The position numbers and the translations under genes are program-made. Under the pieces are notes generated by a model. The model saw only the letters and a list, made by a program, of their open reading frames with translations, did not search any database and had not been told where the DNA came from. A DNA stretch of 64,000 bases, from NCBI RefSeq assembly GCF_014805685.1, contig NC_060884.1, forward strand, positions 14,629,356-14,693,355. The letters run 5' to 3'. Each line of letters opens with the position of its first letter. Within the stretch, counting starts at the first letter, position 1. This DNA is from Silurus meridionalis. Its lineage: Eukaryota; Chordata; Actinopteri; Siluriformes; Siluridae. This document shows positions 1 to 12,775 of this stretch, piece after piece.

Positions 1-68
1 TTAAAAGCATGAACAGTCAAGTCATTATTTGCAGAAAAGCAGATACAGCAAAGCTCACATTTTTTTTT

Positions 69-376
69 CTTCTTTTGGCTCAGCGCCATAGCGGATCATC
101 CATCTCCATATTACTCTGTCCTCTACAGCTGCCTCTTTCAAACCAACTACCTGCATGACGTCCTTCACCACATCCATAAACCTCCTCCTTGGCATTCATC
201 TTTTCCTGGCGGCTCCATCCTCAGCATTCTCCTACCTATATTCCCCATGTTACTCCTCTGCACATGACCAAACCATCGTGCCTCTCTCAATTTGTCCCCA
301 AAACGTCCTACATGTGCTGTTTGTCGAATAAACTCATTTCCAATCCTGTCCATCCTTGTCAATCCCAATGAAAATC
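69..376 (-). mobile_element. RTE-like LINE fragment, reverse-transcriptase C-terminal end
   Basis: The minus strand reads TRMDRIGNEFIRQTAHVGRF and then WFGHVQRSNMGNIGRRMLRM, the C-terminal tail of a teleost endonuclease-reverse transcriptase LINE of the RTE type. It is a 5'-truncated, broken piece: the stretch after MEPPG is frameshifted. The same tail recurs at 9704-9930, and a longer decayed body of the same kind of element sits at 50461-52560, so at least three copies lie in the window. Confidence 0.75.
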
Positions 377-2177
377 CAACAGCAAAGCTGACATCTTGCA
401 TGCACATTTACTTAGCATCTTGCATGAAAATACAACACTGGACTGAAACAGCTGCTAAATGAAAGAACTAAGCACAAGTAGGGTAAACATTAACCACTTC
501 AAGAAAACATGCTCAACAAGTGCATAGGAACATGATCGCACACTTGTATATATACTGTTTTGTGTGGTTGTCTTTAGGTTCTTGCATGAAAACTTCAGTC
601 TTGATGATTAAACTGTGATATAGATTTATTGGCTGTGCTCCCACAAATATTATGGATTCTTGTGCCTTATGACATGTAATGTTTACAAAACATGCCATTA
701 GCTGCGCTAATTAGCAACTGTTAATTACGGCAAACACATTTCGAACAATCTGACTGTGAAATTTCATCTAATCTAATTCCATAGACCATATATTTGTGCA
801 TTTGAATCTAGTTTGTCAATTTTAGGTTTGAGGAAATACAGGAGACTACGAAAATCAATCTCCAAGATGGGAATCAGTGACCACTGTAACGAATTTTGAA
901 AACGATTTTACATCTCGGCAATGCTAGATTTTGTTTTGACAGAAACAAATGGTGATTAATTTTCTAAAGCAGCACAACTCTGACAGTAGGTTTACCAGCA
1001 AAAGGTTTAGATTAATCCACTTTGTCAGGAATATTCCCCTAGTGCACAAGTGCTGCATGTTTGAGAATCAGATGCATGACAACAGCTCTACAGCAAACTT
1101 CCAGGTTTTCCATTTTATGTATTTGTTGTGGTTCATGTCTACCTGTACTTATACAGGTGTCCTTTTTTTCCTTTTTAAAGTATATGCTAACTCTGACTCT
1201 GTTCTATTAATGTGAATGGTCTTATACTGTCTTTCCTCGTTTAGCCTGTTTGTTGATTACATCAGCTCTGCCTGCTTTAGTACTTTGATCTCATCTCATG
1301 TAATTTTTTTGTTTTGCCTTGTTAAATCCTTTAACCGCAAGTGCATCCATCTTGATTCCTTATATGTGGCATCTGTTCTACTATATTATTAATTATTAAG
1401 GTTTTTCTTAAAATTCTTCATACTTGTATGAAGGATAGTCAACAAAACCCTAGGTAATCGCTGACACTGTAAATTCTTCTCTCATGAGACATTTATTTAC
1501 TTTATTGGAAGGACTTCTCAGTGTCAGCAACATTGAAAATTCCCCATAATGGAGGGTTTTATTGTTCCTCAGGAAATGGACAAGCTGCAGTTTTTGTTTT
1601 CTTCGGTAAACACTGATGATGTTTGATTCGAATTTGAGAAGGCTTGAGTTAGATTCAGAGTTTATCTTAATACACATGAAATCCAGCCAGGCATCTAATA
1701 AACTCTTCTTTCCACATAACCCTCCTTCTACCGTTCACTCTCTTTCTGCAGAAGTAGATGGGACACCTCATTCCTGTGCCAAAGTTGCTTTTAAGCTGTC
1801 ACATCAAGCCTTTTCTTTACTTCCCCATCCCTTTTTTTCTTTTTCCCCCTTTACTTATATAGTCTCTCTCCTTTAAAGACAAATATGCTGTGTTGCCATC
1901 CTTTAAATTGGCTCAAAAGGCATGCATTTAGCAACTAGAGATAATTTGATTTCACTGCTGTGCCACCAGTAACCTGAAACGAGGAGCTGCTGTGCCTGTA
2001 ATTTCCGAGAACATGGATGCAAAAAGAACAAAGCTTGCTTATTTGGCTGTTGTACATGAAATATTAAATATTGTAGAGTAAATAAGTTTATAAAGCACAA
2101 GCGCTTGTAGAGAGTATAAGCTAGGATATTTTCCTATGTTTAAAAATATTGCAGTTACATACTATACAAATACAATA

Positions 2178-2179
2178 TC

Positions 2180-2214
<35 letters not shown>
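2178..2214. repeat. (ATT)n microsatellite
   Basis: Uninterrupted trinucleotide repeat of about 12 units. Confidence 0.95.
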
Positions 2215-2216
<2 letters not shown>

Positions 2217-3129
2217 TGCATTAATACCAGTTATTTAAAATTTTAATTTAAAAGTGTATTTTATTTTGAGCTATATTAACGGTTTGACTTTTAGTAATTA
2301 ATTGAAGCCTAGATTAAAATCACATTCCACTGAAAACTTTCCCTCTCAGTCAAGCCAATTTTTTTTGTCTAACTGTCCTGAAGAAGGCACTAATACAGCA
2401 GACTGGATGTAAAGTACCACACAACCAAAGCTTATGTAAGATAATATGTTTTTAAACATATATTTCTCTTTAATAGTTTTTCTCATGTTAGTTTAAAATG
2501 AGAACCACAGCATACAAACACTTTGGTATCCAGTATAAAATCTTTGTTGATTTAGATTTTTTTAATTATAGCTTTTCTTTCTGTGATTCGAATTTTACTA
2601 TTAATCAACACATCTAGCTCTGTTAAGCTTATTAAATATGCACATGAATGTCCATGCATTTAGACTTTGAATTAGAGATTTGTTCTTCATAACATTAGTG
2701 ATTTTATTCTAAATAAAGTGTTTTATGTAAGTTGGTTCGGATGGAGTACATTTGCAGTGGAGAAAATGACCAGTGTAATGGCCGACAATTGCTAATAATC
2801 ACTAAGTATACAGCAAAATTACAAAATTAGTAATTTCACTAATACTGTATACGTATTTTATGGTAATGAATACATCATGTTGAGTTTAACTTTTTTTTAA
2901 ATGCTGCACTACTTCTAACTTATACCTCATTACATACAGGATACTTATAGTGTAGGAAGCTGCTGTAGTATTATCACATGACAGTTTAACTTTTTTAACA
3001 GTCTGCTTTGATCTATCGTGAAATATCATGTGGTCTGCTGTCATTTCTAATTATCTTATTAGTGCAGCAGCACACGCTAGCCTTTTTTTTTTATTTACTG
3101 TACATATGCTTACATATATATCACATGCT

Positions 3130-3230
3130 GTAAATATGCCACATATTTTATCTGCACTATTTGCACTTCTGGTAGATGCCAAACTTCATTTCGTTGCTGT
3201 GTACCTGTACAATGCAATGACAATAAAGTG

Positions 3231-3312
<82 letters not shown>
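3130..3312 (+). mobile_element. L2/CR1-like LINE 3' tail ending in (TATC)n
   Basis: The stretch before the tetranucleotide array matches the widespread teleost LINE 3' end: a TGCACTATTTGCACT-like motif, then TTTCGTTG and ACAATGACAATAAAG, followed directly by about 21 units of TATC. Such elements end in short microsatellite tails, so the array is probably the LINE tail, expanded. There is no coding sequence in this fragment. Confidence 0.6.
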
Positions 3313-3313
<1 letters not shown>

Positions 3314-4553
3314 ACATAACAATTTTACCTTGTATATAAATAAATCAGGGTCAGTTTTGGGCTAATATCTAAACTTAGTGTTAGTATCAGTAACATTGTA
3401 TTGCAACAAGTCTAACATTTTAATTTTCTTTTCTTTTAATACAATATGATTCGAATTTTATCCTGGGGGTGCGATCATCTGTCTGATAAATGAAAAAAAT
3501 AAAATAAAATAAAGAAAGATTACTGTGGCTTGTTATTAGTAGTTATTCCAGATTTACATGAATTTGAGGGCATCTGGCTGGTCATATACACCAGAAAAAA
3601 ACTGCCTCTAATTACTGACTCATCTACAAAGCTGCTTTTCTCATTTCTCATCAGTGTGATTAATTGTCCAGCAGAGAGTTTGGGCAAAGTTTGTGTGCAC
3701 TGTAATATGCAAACACCAACCTCCCTCTCCCCTCTGTCTCTTTTTCTATTCCACTACCAATTTACTGTACAAATAGAGCCCTGAGGGGGGAGGACAACAT
3801 GCCACCATTCATAACAATACGCTACAGGTTATCATCAAGCAATTACCATAGCCTACCATAGCAAATGCAGCAGGAGGCACAAAAAAGTGCTCCCTGCTTT
3901 AATGAGCACAATTTATTATGCTAAATGTTTTCAGGGTCACACTTTAGCCTGTAGGTTTGGCAAAAAGAGGTGCCACATCAGTCACTTTTTATTTTCAATA
4001 CTTTTAAAAACAGCAGGGAGTTATATCCCCATTGGAGAACCGATCAAAATCACAGCAATAATTTTAACTTGCTTTAGAATATTAGATATTTTCCTTATCT
4101 TATCATAAATCATTATCATATGTGCCAGGTTTATGCTACTAAATTACACTTCCCATCAGCCACTGCACCTTATTCAACCATGACTGTCTTAGCATCTGTG
4201 AACATGTATTTAAAGCTCACCTCATACTTCACAGCTTGTCTCATGTTTGTCTTCCATGGTCGTTGTTGTATTCTTGCTCCAGGTGAGTGTCCCTGTCTAG
4301 TTATTTTGTGTTTCACTGTCAAAAAAAACCCTTTTTTCCTTTACCTGATGATGAGGTAAATTAATTAACAAGACAGTAATATGTATTAATTCCATATTAA
4401 ATGTAAAGTGCAGAACATTCTGGAGGTGACTGGAGATAGAGGGTGCATCCCTAACCACAAGCAGACTGCAGTGAGGAAGCACCAACTTTCAATGCAAAAA
4501 GAGAGTAAAAGCTGCTTTTCATTTTCAATATAATGCCTAAAGACATTATAATA

Positions 4554-5030
4554 CAGTGGAACCCCGTTGTACGAGGATAATTCGTTCTTGAAAATTGCTC
4601 TTGGGTCCATTTGCTCGTATGTTCGAACTCATTTTCCCCATAGGAATGAATGTAAAAGTGATTTAATCCGTTCCGAGATCTCATTCGATCGCTTATTTCT
4701 GCACTTAAAAAGTATTTGTAGCCTATTTTTAAAAACAAATACACCCGCAAACTATCGTAATATAAACACAATTTAACACTTACTCATGTGATAGTGGTTG
4801 ATTGAGAGTGTAGTGGAGTAAAGTGCACCATGCTCGTAACCTCCTCGGTTTCCATGGTAATTCTATTTACTTTCGTTTTCACAGCACCATCACTGATTTT
4901 CTTAGGAGACATTTTTCAAGATTTCTAGTAAAATAAAAATATAAAACTAAAAAAAGTTACTGTGGGAGAGCGTATGAATACGGGAACCACTTTTATTTGT
5001 TTTTTTTTGTGTCGGTCTACTTAGTGCCCC
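4554..5030 (+). mobile_element. pogo/Tigger-like DNA transposon fragment
   Basis: It begins CAGTGGAACCCCGTTGTACG, the type of terminus found in Tigger/pogo-group elements, followed by the subterminal motif CCCATAGGAATGAATGTAAA. No transposase frame and no clear matching right terminus are visible, so this is a non-autonomous or truncated copy. The right limit is approximate. Confidence 0.45.
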
Positions 5031-5189
5031 ACGCAGCACGTCTCTGGCGCATAATCTGGTCATAATCACATTAATTACTGCCAATTTGGTTTAACATGAC
5101 TTCCACGATTATTATTCATCAGCTTACCAAATAGCACTTGATCCAAAACATCCTAATATTCTGCACACTAAACAGAGGATGTGAAATAT

Positions 5190-5193
<4 letters not shown>

Positions 5194-5241
<48 letters not shown>
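5194..5241. repeat. (GT)n microsatellite
   Basis: About 24 uninterrupted dinucleotide units. Confidence 0.95.
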
Positions 5242-5242
<1 letters not shown>

Positions 5243-7039
5243 AATATACAAGATGTTTTATCACATTTTATTACTTTGGGGTGTCAAATCAACAAAATAA
5301 AAACGTTGCATTTAACTGCTGAAGGTATAAATGGATGAGCTGACTGGGTGTTCATCTGCTACTCCTACAGCTCAAATGTCCACAAAATCAGGACAAAGCA
5401 GGAGTCCTATATAAGCAGAGTGTTTCTGAATAGGTAGAAATTGTGGCTGGGTTACATCTAAAGTAGTACATGTTTGAAAAGTAAAATTCAGACTGTGCTT
5501 CTAGCACACTGAGAGGATTTTACAGAGATGCCATTAATATTATCCCCACTGCTGTTGTCTCACCACTGAAAGAAATAAATGGTACAGATAAGCCTGTTGA
5601 AATGGTCAGAAAATCTGGGTTTCCCAAACACTTGTTTGAATACTGGCACACACACACACACATTCACACGTGAATAACATCTTGAACTACTACTGAATCT
5701 ACCACTGCAGGATGTTCACACCTTCTGTGTCAACACTGCACACTTTATGAATTCATGCAATTTATTGTATCCTTGCAGTATTTACACTATTTGTAATTAA
5801 TATTTTTTTATATCCTGGGTAAATGATGTCACTATGGCTGCTGGGGGGAAAAGCAGCACAAGAATTTGAACAGTTTTACAAGATTTTTTGCTTGATTATC
5901 TTGTACATTTTGTATACAAAAGTTCTTCAGTCCTGTATCATGTGTTTTAAAATATATTCTCTAGAGTTTGCAAATGTTGTCTCCATTAATTTTCATGTAA
6001 TGTATCAAATGCGGATTTAGTATTTAGGGGATCCGTGGTAGATTTCACTCAAACAAGCATTTTTTTTTTGAAAACCTTCTGAAACCTACTAAACTACTTG
6101 AACTACAGTAACTTTTAGTATTGTTTCAGTCATTGTTATTTAAATGATGCAGAGTCTCTGCTTCTGTTTTCTCAGCAGGGAGAAACACAGGTCATAGAAT
6201 AAGTTTTAATGTTTTTTGGGGGTATCCATACTAATGAAATTGTTTGCAAATCTGAAATTTGTTTTTTCAAGACTGACAGTCAAATAGACACTAGAAACAT
6301 TTAGTGCTTTACTCTCATGCCTGAACCCGGAACATCACCCCACATTTAGCCACTCTATTATCAAGAGAAAAAATAAATGATGATAACAGTAATGAATCAT
6401 AGGATGTATTTTTCTTACTGCTTCAAAACTCATCCAGAAGAATTATGAGTTTGGTGTTTACTACATTCTGTGAATCCACTGGGAGGAAAATGCATAGAAC
6501 TTTGTTGACTGATTAGTAAAGAGTACTGTAAAGATAAATAGTTTATTAGATGCTATCAGAATAAAAGATCATTTTAGTATATTAGATAAGGTACGGTGAC
6601 AATTTATCTTTAATTTTATATAAATGCTTATAAAAATATAATAAAATGTTCCAATTAAAGGAAAGGCACATCAATATTACAATAATAACCATTTATATTT
6701 AAATAATAGTGACATGAAACATACTGTATAGCCTCTGTAACAGCTGTGTGTAAAACATTCCTAAAGTACTGTATACAAAACAATGATTAGAAATATACTT
6801 AAATAAATAAATTCGATCGCATGGTTTAAAGATGAGAAAGGTACAAATTTCTAACACGTTAGATTTAGTATGGAACACGATAAAGGCACCTTAGAGACGT
6901 AACAGATGAGGCTGGCAAGATACCTTTTATTAAAGGAGCCTTCATTAAAGGAGAAATATGCACCAAATACTGGTTGTGGTGACACTCTCTTATGTCAGCA
7001 CTGTGGGGTAGGGATTCTAAATAGAAGCCATTTCAAAAT

Positions 7040-7960
7040 AAGAACTGACATAACATACATAGACTATATGGAAAAAAGTTTGTGGGTACTTGACCACTTG
7101 CATATTTGTATGTAATTTTTGAACATCCCATTGCAGATTGTCTGTATCCCAATTGCAAATTTGCTGTTATAATATCCTCCATATTTCTATGTATATGTTC
7201 TATTGGGTTTTGAAGTGTTATTGGAGGATATATATATATATCAGCCAATAAGGGTTTTAGGAAAGTTAAGTATTGATGCAGGGTGAGGAGGCCTGGGGTG
7301 CAGTCAATGTTCCAATTTATCCCAAAGGTGATAAATAGGGTTGAGGTCAGAGCTCTATTGCAGGCTAATCAAATCTTTCACTCCAACCCATATAAACCAT
7401 ACAGGTTTGCGTCTTTTAAAGCATGAAACACATTTTGTAATCTAATAAGACCAAAGTAGAACTTTGGGAATATTTCTAAAAAAATATTTGCAAGACAAGA
7501 CAGCTTATCAACCAAAGAACATCAAATCCCTGGTAAAGAATAGTGAAGGCAGCATTATGCAGTATTGGGTTATTTTGTTCATCTGGGACTGAATCTAGTT
7601 AAGATAGCAGGAATTGAGGATAGATCCCAATATCAATCTATTTTGGTATAAAACATGCCTGTGTTGCACAGCTAAAGAATAAAAATTTCGAGCACAATAA
7701 TGACCAATACAAACAAATCTAAGTCAACAAAGTAATTGCTTCAGAAAAGGCCCAGTCAGAGCCCATATTTAAATGAGAAACTTTTTTGGGGAAAAATTAA
7801 ACAGGGCTGCAAACAGGAAAGCTCTTTGTATGGATACTTTTTGCAAAGAAGGAGGAGTTGACAAACAATTAACTAAGAGATATATTTTTTTTTATTCCTA
7901 AACCATTTCTAGACATTTATTTTTACTCAAATATTGTTGCTTTATCACATTAATGTGAAA
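7040..7960 (+). mobile_element. degenerate Tc1-like transposon
   Basis: The left part carries the teleost Tc1 terminus TATGGAAAAAAGTTTGTGGG followed by a decayed subterminal region. From about 7440 the plus strand resembles the middle and C-terminal parts of a Tc1 transposase: a remnant of the motif following the first catalytic Asp (AATAAGACCAAAGTAGAACT) and a remnant near 7760 of the SP-x-LN region that leads to the third catalytic acid. Many stops and gaps are present; it cannot code. Limits are approximate. Confidence 0.55.
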
Positions 7961-8295
7961 AAGAATCTGACGATTTATTAGGTTTTCATTTTCTCATCAC
8001 TAAATCGTTTAGCAGGAGTGTGTAGACTTTTTAAATCTGTGTATTTCGCCTACATTATGCATAGCCAGAGAGGAGCTACAGTCACAAATTTGGCATCTAA
8101 ACCTTTAAGGCTACATTCAGGATTTAAAAGTATATTGGAAACAATCTGTTACACTATATAATTAAATTCTTACTCTGTGCATCCTCCCAGCAGCCTATGA
8201 AATAAATTATAAGGATGATATAAGGGGGGAAAAAGGCACAAAACATGTCAAGAATACAAATGTACAAGTTATAAAAGTACAAATGCAAGAAACTG

Positions 8296-8298
<3 letters not shown>

Positions 8299-8341
<43 letters not shown>
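8299..8341. repeat. (GT)n microsatellite
   Basis: About 21 uninterrupted dinucleotide units. The reading frames across it are repeat artefacts. Confidence 0.95.
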
Positions 8342-8342
<1 letters not shown>

Positions 8343-8558
8343 ATGTAACTGTATAAAGTGTACAGTATGCAATATAATTATGGAACACTTGCAAATGCGT
8401 AATTCCTGCAGAGGTAGACTTTTGTTTTTCACATTTGTACAGGGTGTAGGTGTGATATATACAATATATGTCTGTGTTTGTGCAAAGTATGCAGAGGAAG
8501 TCTGCATACTATTCTGCAGTATACTGTATACTAGTCCGTAATTTATGTTGTTATTTGT

Positions 8559-8560
<2 letters not shown>

Positions 8561-8602
<42 letters not shown>
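8561..8602. repeat. (TG)n microsatellite
   Basis: About 21 uninterrupted dinucleotide units, 220 bp after the previous GT array. Confidence 0.95.
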
Positions 8603-8603
<1 letters not shown>

Positions 8604-8760
8604 CCGTGTATTGGGTAGCTGACACCTCCCAGGATCAGACGGTAAACTGTATCTGTGGTGGTAGGAGGAGAGGTAGCGGATGGGTGTTGTTCACAAGCCT
8701 GATGGCCTGTGGGTAAAAACATTGTTCAGCCTTCAGCTTTAAATTTACTTTATATGATTT
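8603..8760 (+). mobile_element. probable LINE-derived interspersed repeat
   Basis: The text around CACAAGCCTGATGGCCTGTG resembles a teleost LINE 3' untranslated segment that often follows TG-rich sequence. No coding region. I recognise the block by memory only, so family assignment is weak. Confidence 0.35.
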
Positions 8761-9384
8761 AATCAGCAATGATTTTAGGACCGACAAAAAAGCAACAAGT
8801 GCATATGTACAGTATTTATGATGTTTAAAAACTTCCAAAAAGCTGCCCTGTCTTTTTACGTAAACAAAAACAAATACGATCTATTTTGTTCCTCTGAAGG
8901 AAATAAATATTCTTCTAGCTCTAAAAGAAAGGTCTCACCTGGGTATAGGAGGCTAGTAAATATTTCAGATTGATATCTCCATAATCAACTAAAGGTTAGT
9001 GTGCTAGATTAGGTGTGGAGGAGTAAAATTCCTCCAAGAGATCTCAACACAGGTACGCACGGTAGGTAGCACTTAGTGCTTAGCTAATAGTCTCTGAATG
9101 GAGAGGGGGGCCTAGGCTTCATTACACATATGAATGTAGCTGCCGGCATGGAAGCCTTGTTGTAAAGTAATCCTTTTTATCCCCGTTTTATTTATTTATT
9201 TTCTTAATCAGTCTTGTACTCTGCATGTTGGTGGGTAATTGGATCCCAATGTGCCTAAAGCTGTTGAGCGAAAAGAGGTTTCACACCATGACACCTTAAA
9301 AGGAAGGTATTCTATATATTATATGAGTGCATAAATGAACCTCCTGTAATGAAAATTGTGGTTCACACAATTCTTCTATTTTTC

Positions 9385-9408
9385 TTTCTTTTTTTTTTTT
9401 TTTTTTTA
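9385..9408. repeat. poly(T) tract
   Basis: Long T run; a second run of about 20 T lies at 9478-9498. Confidence 0.9.
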
Positions 9409-9703
9409 CAAAACAACTTACTGATACTCTATAGCAACTTTAAAAGACCACAGTCATGTCAAAGAACATACTGATGCTTTTTTTTTTTTTTTTTTTTACT
9501 TTTAATCTAAAGTTGAAGTGTTTACATACACCTAGGCTAAATATAGTTATACGCAATTCTTTTTAAAATGGGAGTACCTGAACTATAATTTAACTGTCAT
9601 AGTGTCAAATGAAAGTCTGAATACTGTTTCAATGTGATATTTCAGTTTAGATTCTTATTGTTCCATTCACAAGCTTGAGTTAGGCTTTCACAAGCTTCAC
9701 ATA

Positions 9704-9930
9704 GTCTTCTTCTTCTTCTTTCGGCTTCTCCCTTTAGGGGTCACCACAGTGGATCATCCATCTCCATACCCCTCTGACCTTTACATCTGCCTCTTTCACC
9801 CCAACTACATGCATGTGTTCCTTCACCACATCCATAAACCTCCTCCTTGGCCTTCCTCTTTTCTTCCTTCCTGGTGGCTCCATCTTCAGCATTCTCCTAC
9901 CGATATACCCCATGTCCCTTCCTAATACCC
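9704..9930 (-). mobile_element. RTE-like LINE fragment, reverse-transcriptase C-terminal end
   Basis: The minus strand encodes DMGYIGRRMLKMEPPG followed by the basic stretch RKKRGRPRRRFMDVVKEHM, the extreme C-terminus of the same LINE family as 69-376. This copy keeps a longer open frame through the basic tail. A CTT-rich run sits at its 3' end (9704-9720). It is truncated upstream. Confidence 0.8.
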
Positions 9931-10008
9931 TAATGACTGGGTTCACAAGCTTCACATAGTAATTGCCATAAATTTAAATTATTCAATTCCAGTTGTGGCT
10001 GGGGTTGG

Positions 10009-10080
10009 TTTCCTGACCGGGGATCGAACCCGGGCCACAGCGGTGAGAGCGCCGCATCCTAACCACTAGACCACCTGTAG
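10009..10080 (-). tRNA. tRNA-Glu(CTC)-like sequence, probably pseudogene or SINE head
   Basis: Read on the minus strand this matches vertebrate tRNA-Glu closely: TGGTCTAGTGGTTAGGAT (D arm, box A), anticodon arm with CTC in the loop, and GGGTTCGATCCCCGG (T arm, box B). The acceptor stem is damaged: the first seven bases CTACAGG pair poorly with the last seven, TCAGGAA. The D and T arms still look able to fold. It is probably a tRNA pseudogene or the head of a tRNA-Glu-derived SINE; no second copy was seen in the window to decide. Confidence 0.6.
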
Positions 10081-10557
10081 ATAATCCTTATTTTTTTATG
10101 ATACCTCATTATTCCTAATGTATGCCCCAGACATAGGATTCTGTGAAACCTTTTGGGCTAAAAATTGTTAAATTGTGATTTAATTTTTCCTGAAGGATGT
10201 GTGTCTGTGTGGTCCCAAGATCTTTTTTATTTGCATAAATTGTCTGTATGGATGTTCCTGGTCTCTTCTTGATTTCAAAGTAGAACTTGTGGACAATGTT
10301 TTTGTCCACAAGTTGATTGGCTAAGTAGATTGGATTTACCTGTGATATTGAGAAGGAAAGGTATTAGCCATCAAATATAGCCACAGGTGCATGTCAAATC
10401 TTAGCGACATGATGACTCCAATTCCCAGCAGCCATTGTGACCTCCAAACACAGCCAACTCTGACTCCAAATCCCAGAACACACACACACTCTATAACAGT
10501 TGCAATCACCAAGTTACTGATTGAGCACACCTGAGCTCAATCACACACATGCACATG

Positions 10558-10561
<4 letters not shown>

Positions 10562-10590
<29 letters not shown>
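10562..10590. repeat. (CA)n microsatellite
   Basis: About 14 uninterrupted dinucleotide units. Confidence 0.95.
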
Positions 10591-10593
<3 letters not shown>

Positions 10594-10618
10594 ATATAGA
10601 CTTACACTCAACAAAGTA

Positions 10619-11070
10619 CACTGATCAGGCATAGCTTTATAGCATCGAGAATTAACATAATTAACTTCTTCAGCAATTTGAGCTACAGTAGTTTATCTGT
10701 TTGATCGGACTACATGGGCCAGCCTTCGCGCCTCACATGCATAAATGAGCCATGGCCGCCTATGACTCTGTCGCCGATTTACCACGGTTCTTTCTTTAGA
10801 CCACTTTTGATACTGATCACTGCAGACTGGGAACATCCAACAAGAGCTGCAGTTTTCGAAATGTTTTGACCCAAGCATCTAGCCATCACAATCAGGCCCT
10901 TGTCAAACTTGCTCAAATCCTTAAGATAGCACATTTTTCCTGCTATCTAACACATCAACTTTGAGTGCAAAATGTTCACTTGCTGCCTATCCCACCCAAT
11001 AACAGGTGCCATGATGAAGAGATAATCAGTGTTATTAACTCACCGGTCATAATGTCATGCCTGATCAGTG
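10619..11070. mobile_element. internally deleted Tc1-like transposon with inverted ends
   Basis: The ends are inverted: CACTGATCAGGCAT at 10619 and its complement ATGCCTGATCAGTG ending at 11070. A TA precedes the left end, as expected for Tc1/mariner insertion; the right flank has mutated to TT. The interior keeps an antisense (minus-strand) piece of the transposase N-terminus around 10690-10920, including the helix-turn-helix region, and lacks the catalytic half. At 452 bp it is a deletion derivative that could only move with help from elsewhere. Confidence 0.75.
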
Positions 11071-12579
11071 TTTGCTCAACATAAATGTATATGCTCTCTG
11101 TAGTTCTATTATGTTTACCAAGCCTTTACATTTCTGCTATTGCTTTTTTCTTAGACCCTCACAATTTTTTTTTTTATCTTGATCTTGTCCCATGTTTTTT
11201 TATTGTTTGCTAGACTTTATTAAAGCTGCAACAACCTATGATTTCATGACTGTGCACTCCAGTGTCAGTATTATGAAAAGGGACTACATTTATGCCTGTA
11301 ATTAGATTTTCACAAACATTATATTGTAGTATGAATTGTGTGGAGTAAAGAAAATCTTGGGATAATATATATTTAGCCTCTGTGCAATATATGCCCTCAA
11401 ATGTATGTTATAATTTTGTTATTTTTTCTTGCACAATTTGTTGCAATCTTGCATAAAGTTTATTTAATTTAATACATACTTTAATTCTAAATAAATAAAA
11501 TAGTAATTCTATAGACAAATTTATATAACATTTTGCACACAACCAATATAAAAGTGAAATCAGTCCCTAGCAGTGATGGTCAAGACTTAAATATATAAAA
11601 CTGTGCTTATTGTTGTCATTCTTTGTGTTTTGTTGCAAGGTACACACTTGTAGTCAAGCCAGAAGACATGCAACATATGGTTTCAACAATATCCAAGAAT
11701 TTACTGTCTCGGCTTGAAGTCTTTTCTGAAAAACAGTTAATAATATAAATTGCCTTCGGTACAAAGTGTCAGAAAGATCGTTTTTCCAATTGGAAAAGGT
11801 CCAAACTAGGAGCAAAGAAATAACGAAACAATTCTGACAAAAGCGGAGAAGGAATTGGTTTCATACTCAAACTGACAGGAAGCGATTGCCTGAGTTTGCC
11901 TCCAGTAGATTTTTTTCAAATATGGAAGGCCAGAAGTGTCGAATATAAAGATCACAGAATTCATCTTTAAATGTTCTCATCTTAGATTTGCCCCAAACCC
12001 CGAAGAAAAACTCAAGCATTAGCCCTGGTAGACAAATAAAATGGCTTTCCCAATTATACATAAAAAATGTTTTCATATCCAAAAAATATATATATTTTTG
12101 AGTATTTTTACATCATCCTAAAGATGACTATTCTTCCATGTAGATATCAATGTGTTTGGAAAATGTAAACACAGTGGGAAAAAGGCAAGTTTTTCTTGCT
12201 GGCTGGTATATTGCTTGCTCTACTGCTTTGTACATACGTCAGGTTTTATTTTTGACAATTCTGACGATTTTGTCAGCCTTGCTCTGCTGAGTTACTCTGT
12301 TTTATATAAAAGTGGTTTATATTTAAAGAGACTGTCTACGATTTCCAGACTGTTTTTTTCTTTAATAAAACAGTACTTTTCAAAGCTTTTGAAATTTCTC
12401 ACATTTTTTAAAAAAATTCTATTTTTTTTTTAATTCTATTTTAAATGTATTCTTAAATGTATTATTCTATGTCAGTTGGTTTATTTAGCAAGTCACATCC
12501 CACAAGACCAGTGACATGGACAGGCTTTATATAGAAATTTAGTTTCATTCCCCATATGCGTCAATGTGCCTGAGGCCTC

Positions 12580-12775
12580 CAAGGCCCTGTTGTCCTTCCT
12601 TGCACCACCTTGGTACGAAACACTGAATATCTGGAACACCCAACGAAACCTGCCACTTTACAGAGACTCTGATCCAGTCGTCTAGCCACCAACAATTTTT
12701 TTCTGCTACTAACAAATCAACTTCAAGAACGGACTCTTCACTTGTTGCTTAAAACAGGTGTGTGTGTTGTGAATA
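12580..12775 (-). mobile_element. fragment of the same Tc1-like family as 10619-11070
   Basis: The order of recognisable blocks (GATCCAGTCGTCTAGCCA, then AAATCAACTTCAAGAA, then TTCACTTGTTGCTTAAAACA) parallels 10865-11020. It is antisense transposase N-terminal sequence plus leader, with no intact terminus, and older than the other copy. Confidence 0.55.

Noticed and set aside
3028..3339. 103-codon frame ending in repeated SIYL units
   Set aside because: Produced by the TATC microsatellite and LINE tail; not protein-like.
8154..8716. Several frames rich in VCVCV or HTHTH
   Set aside because: Translation of GT/CA microsatellites in different frames.
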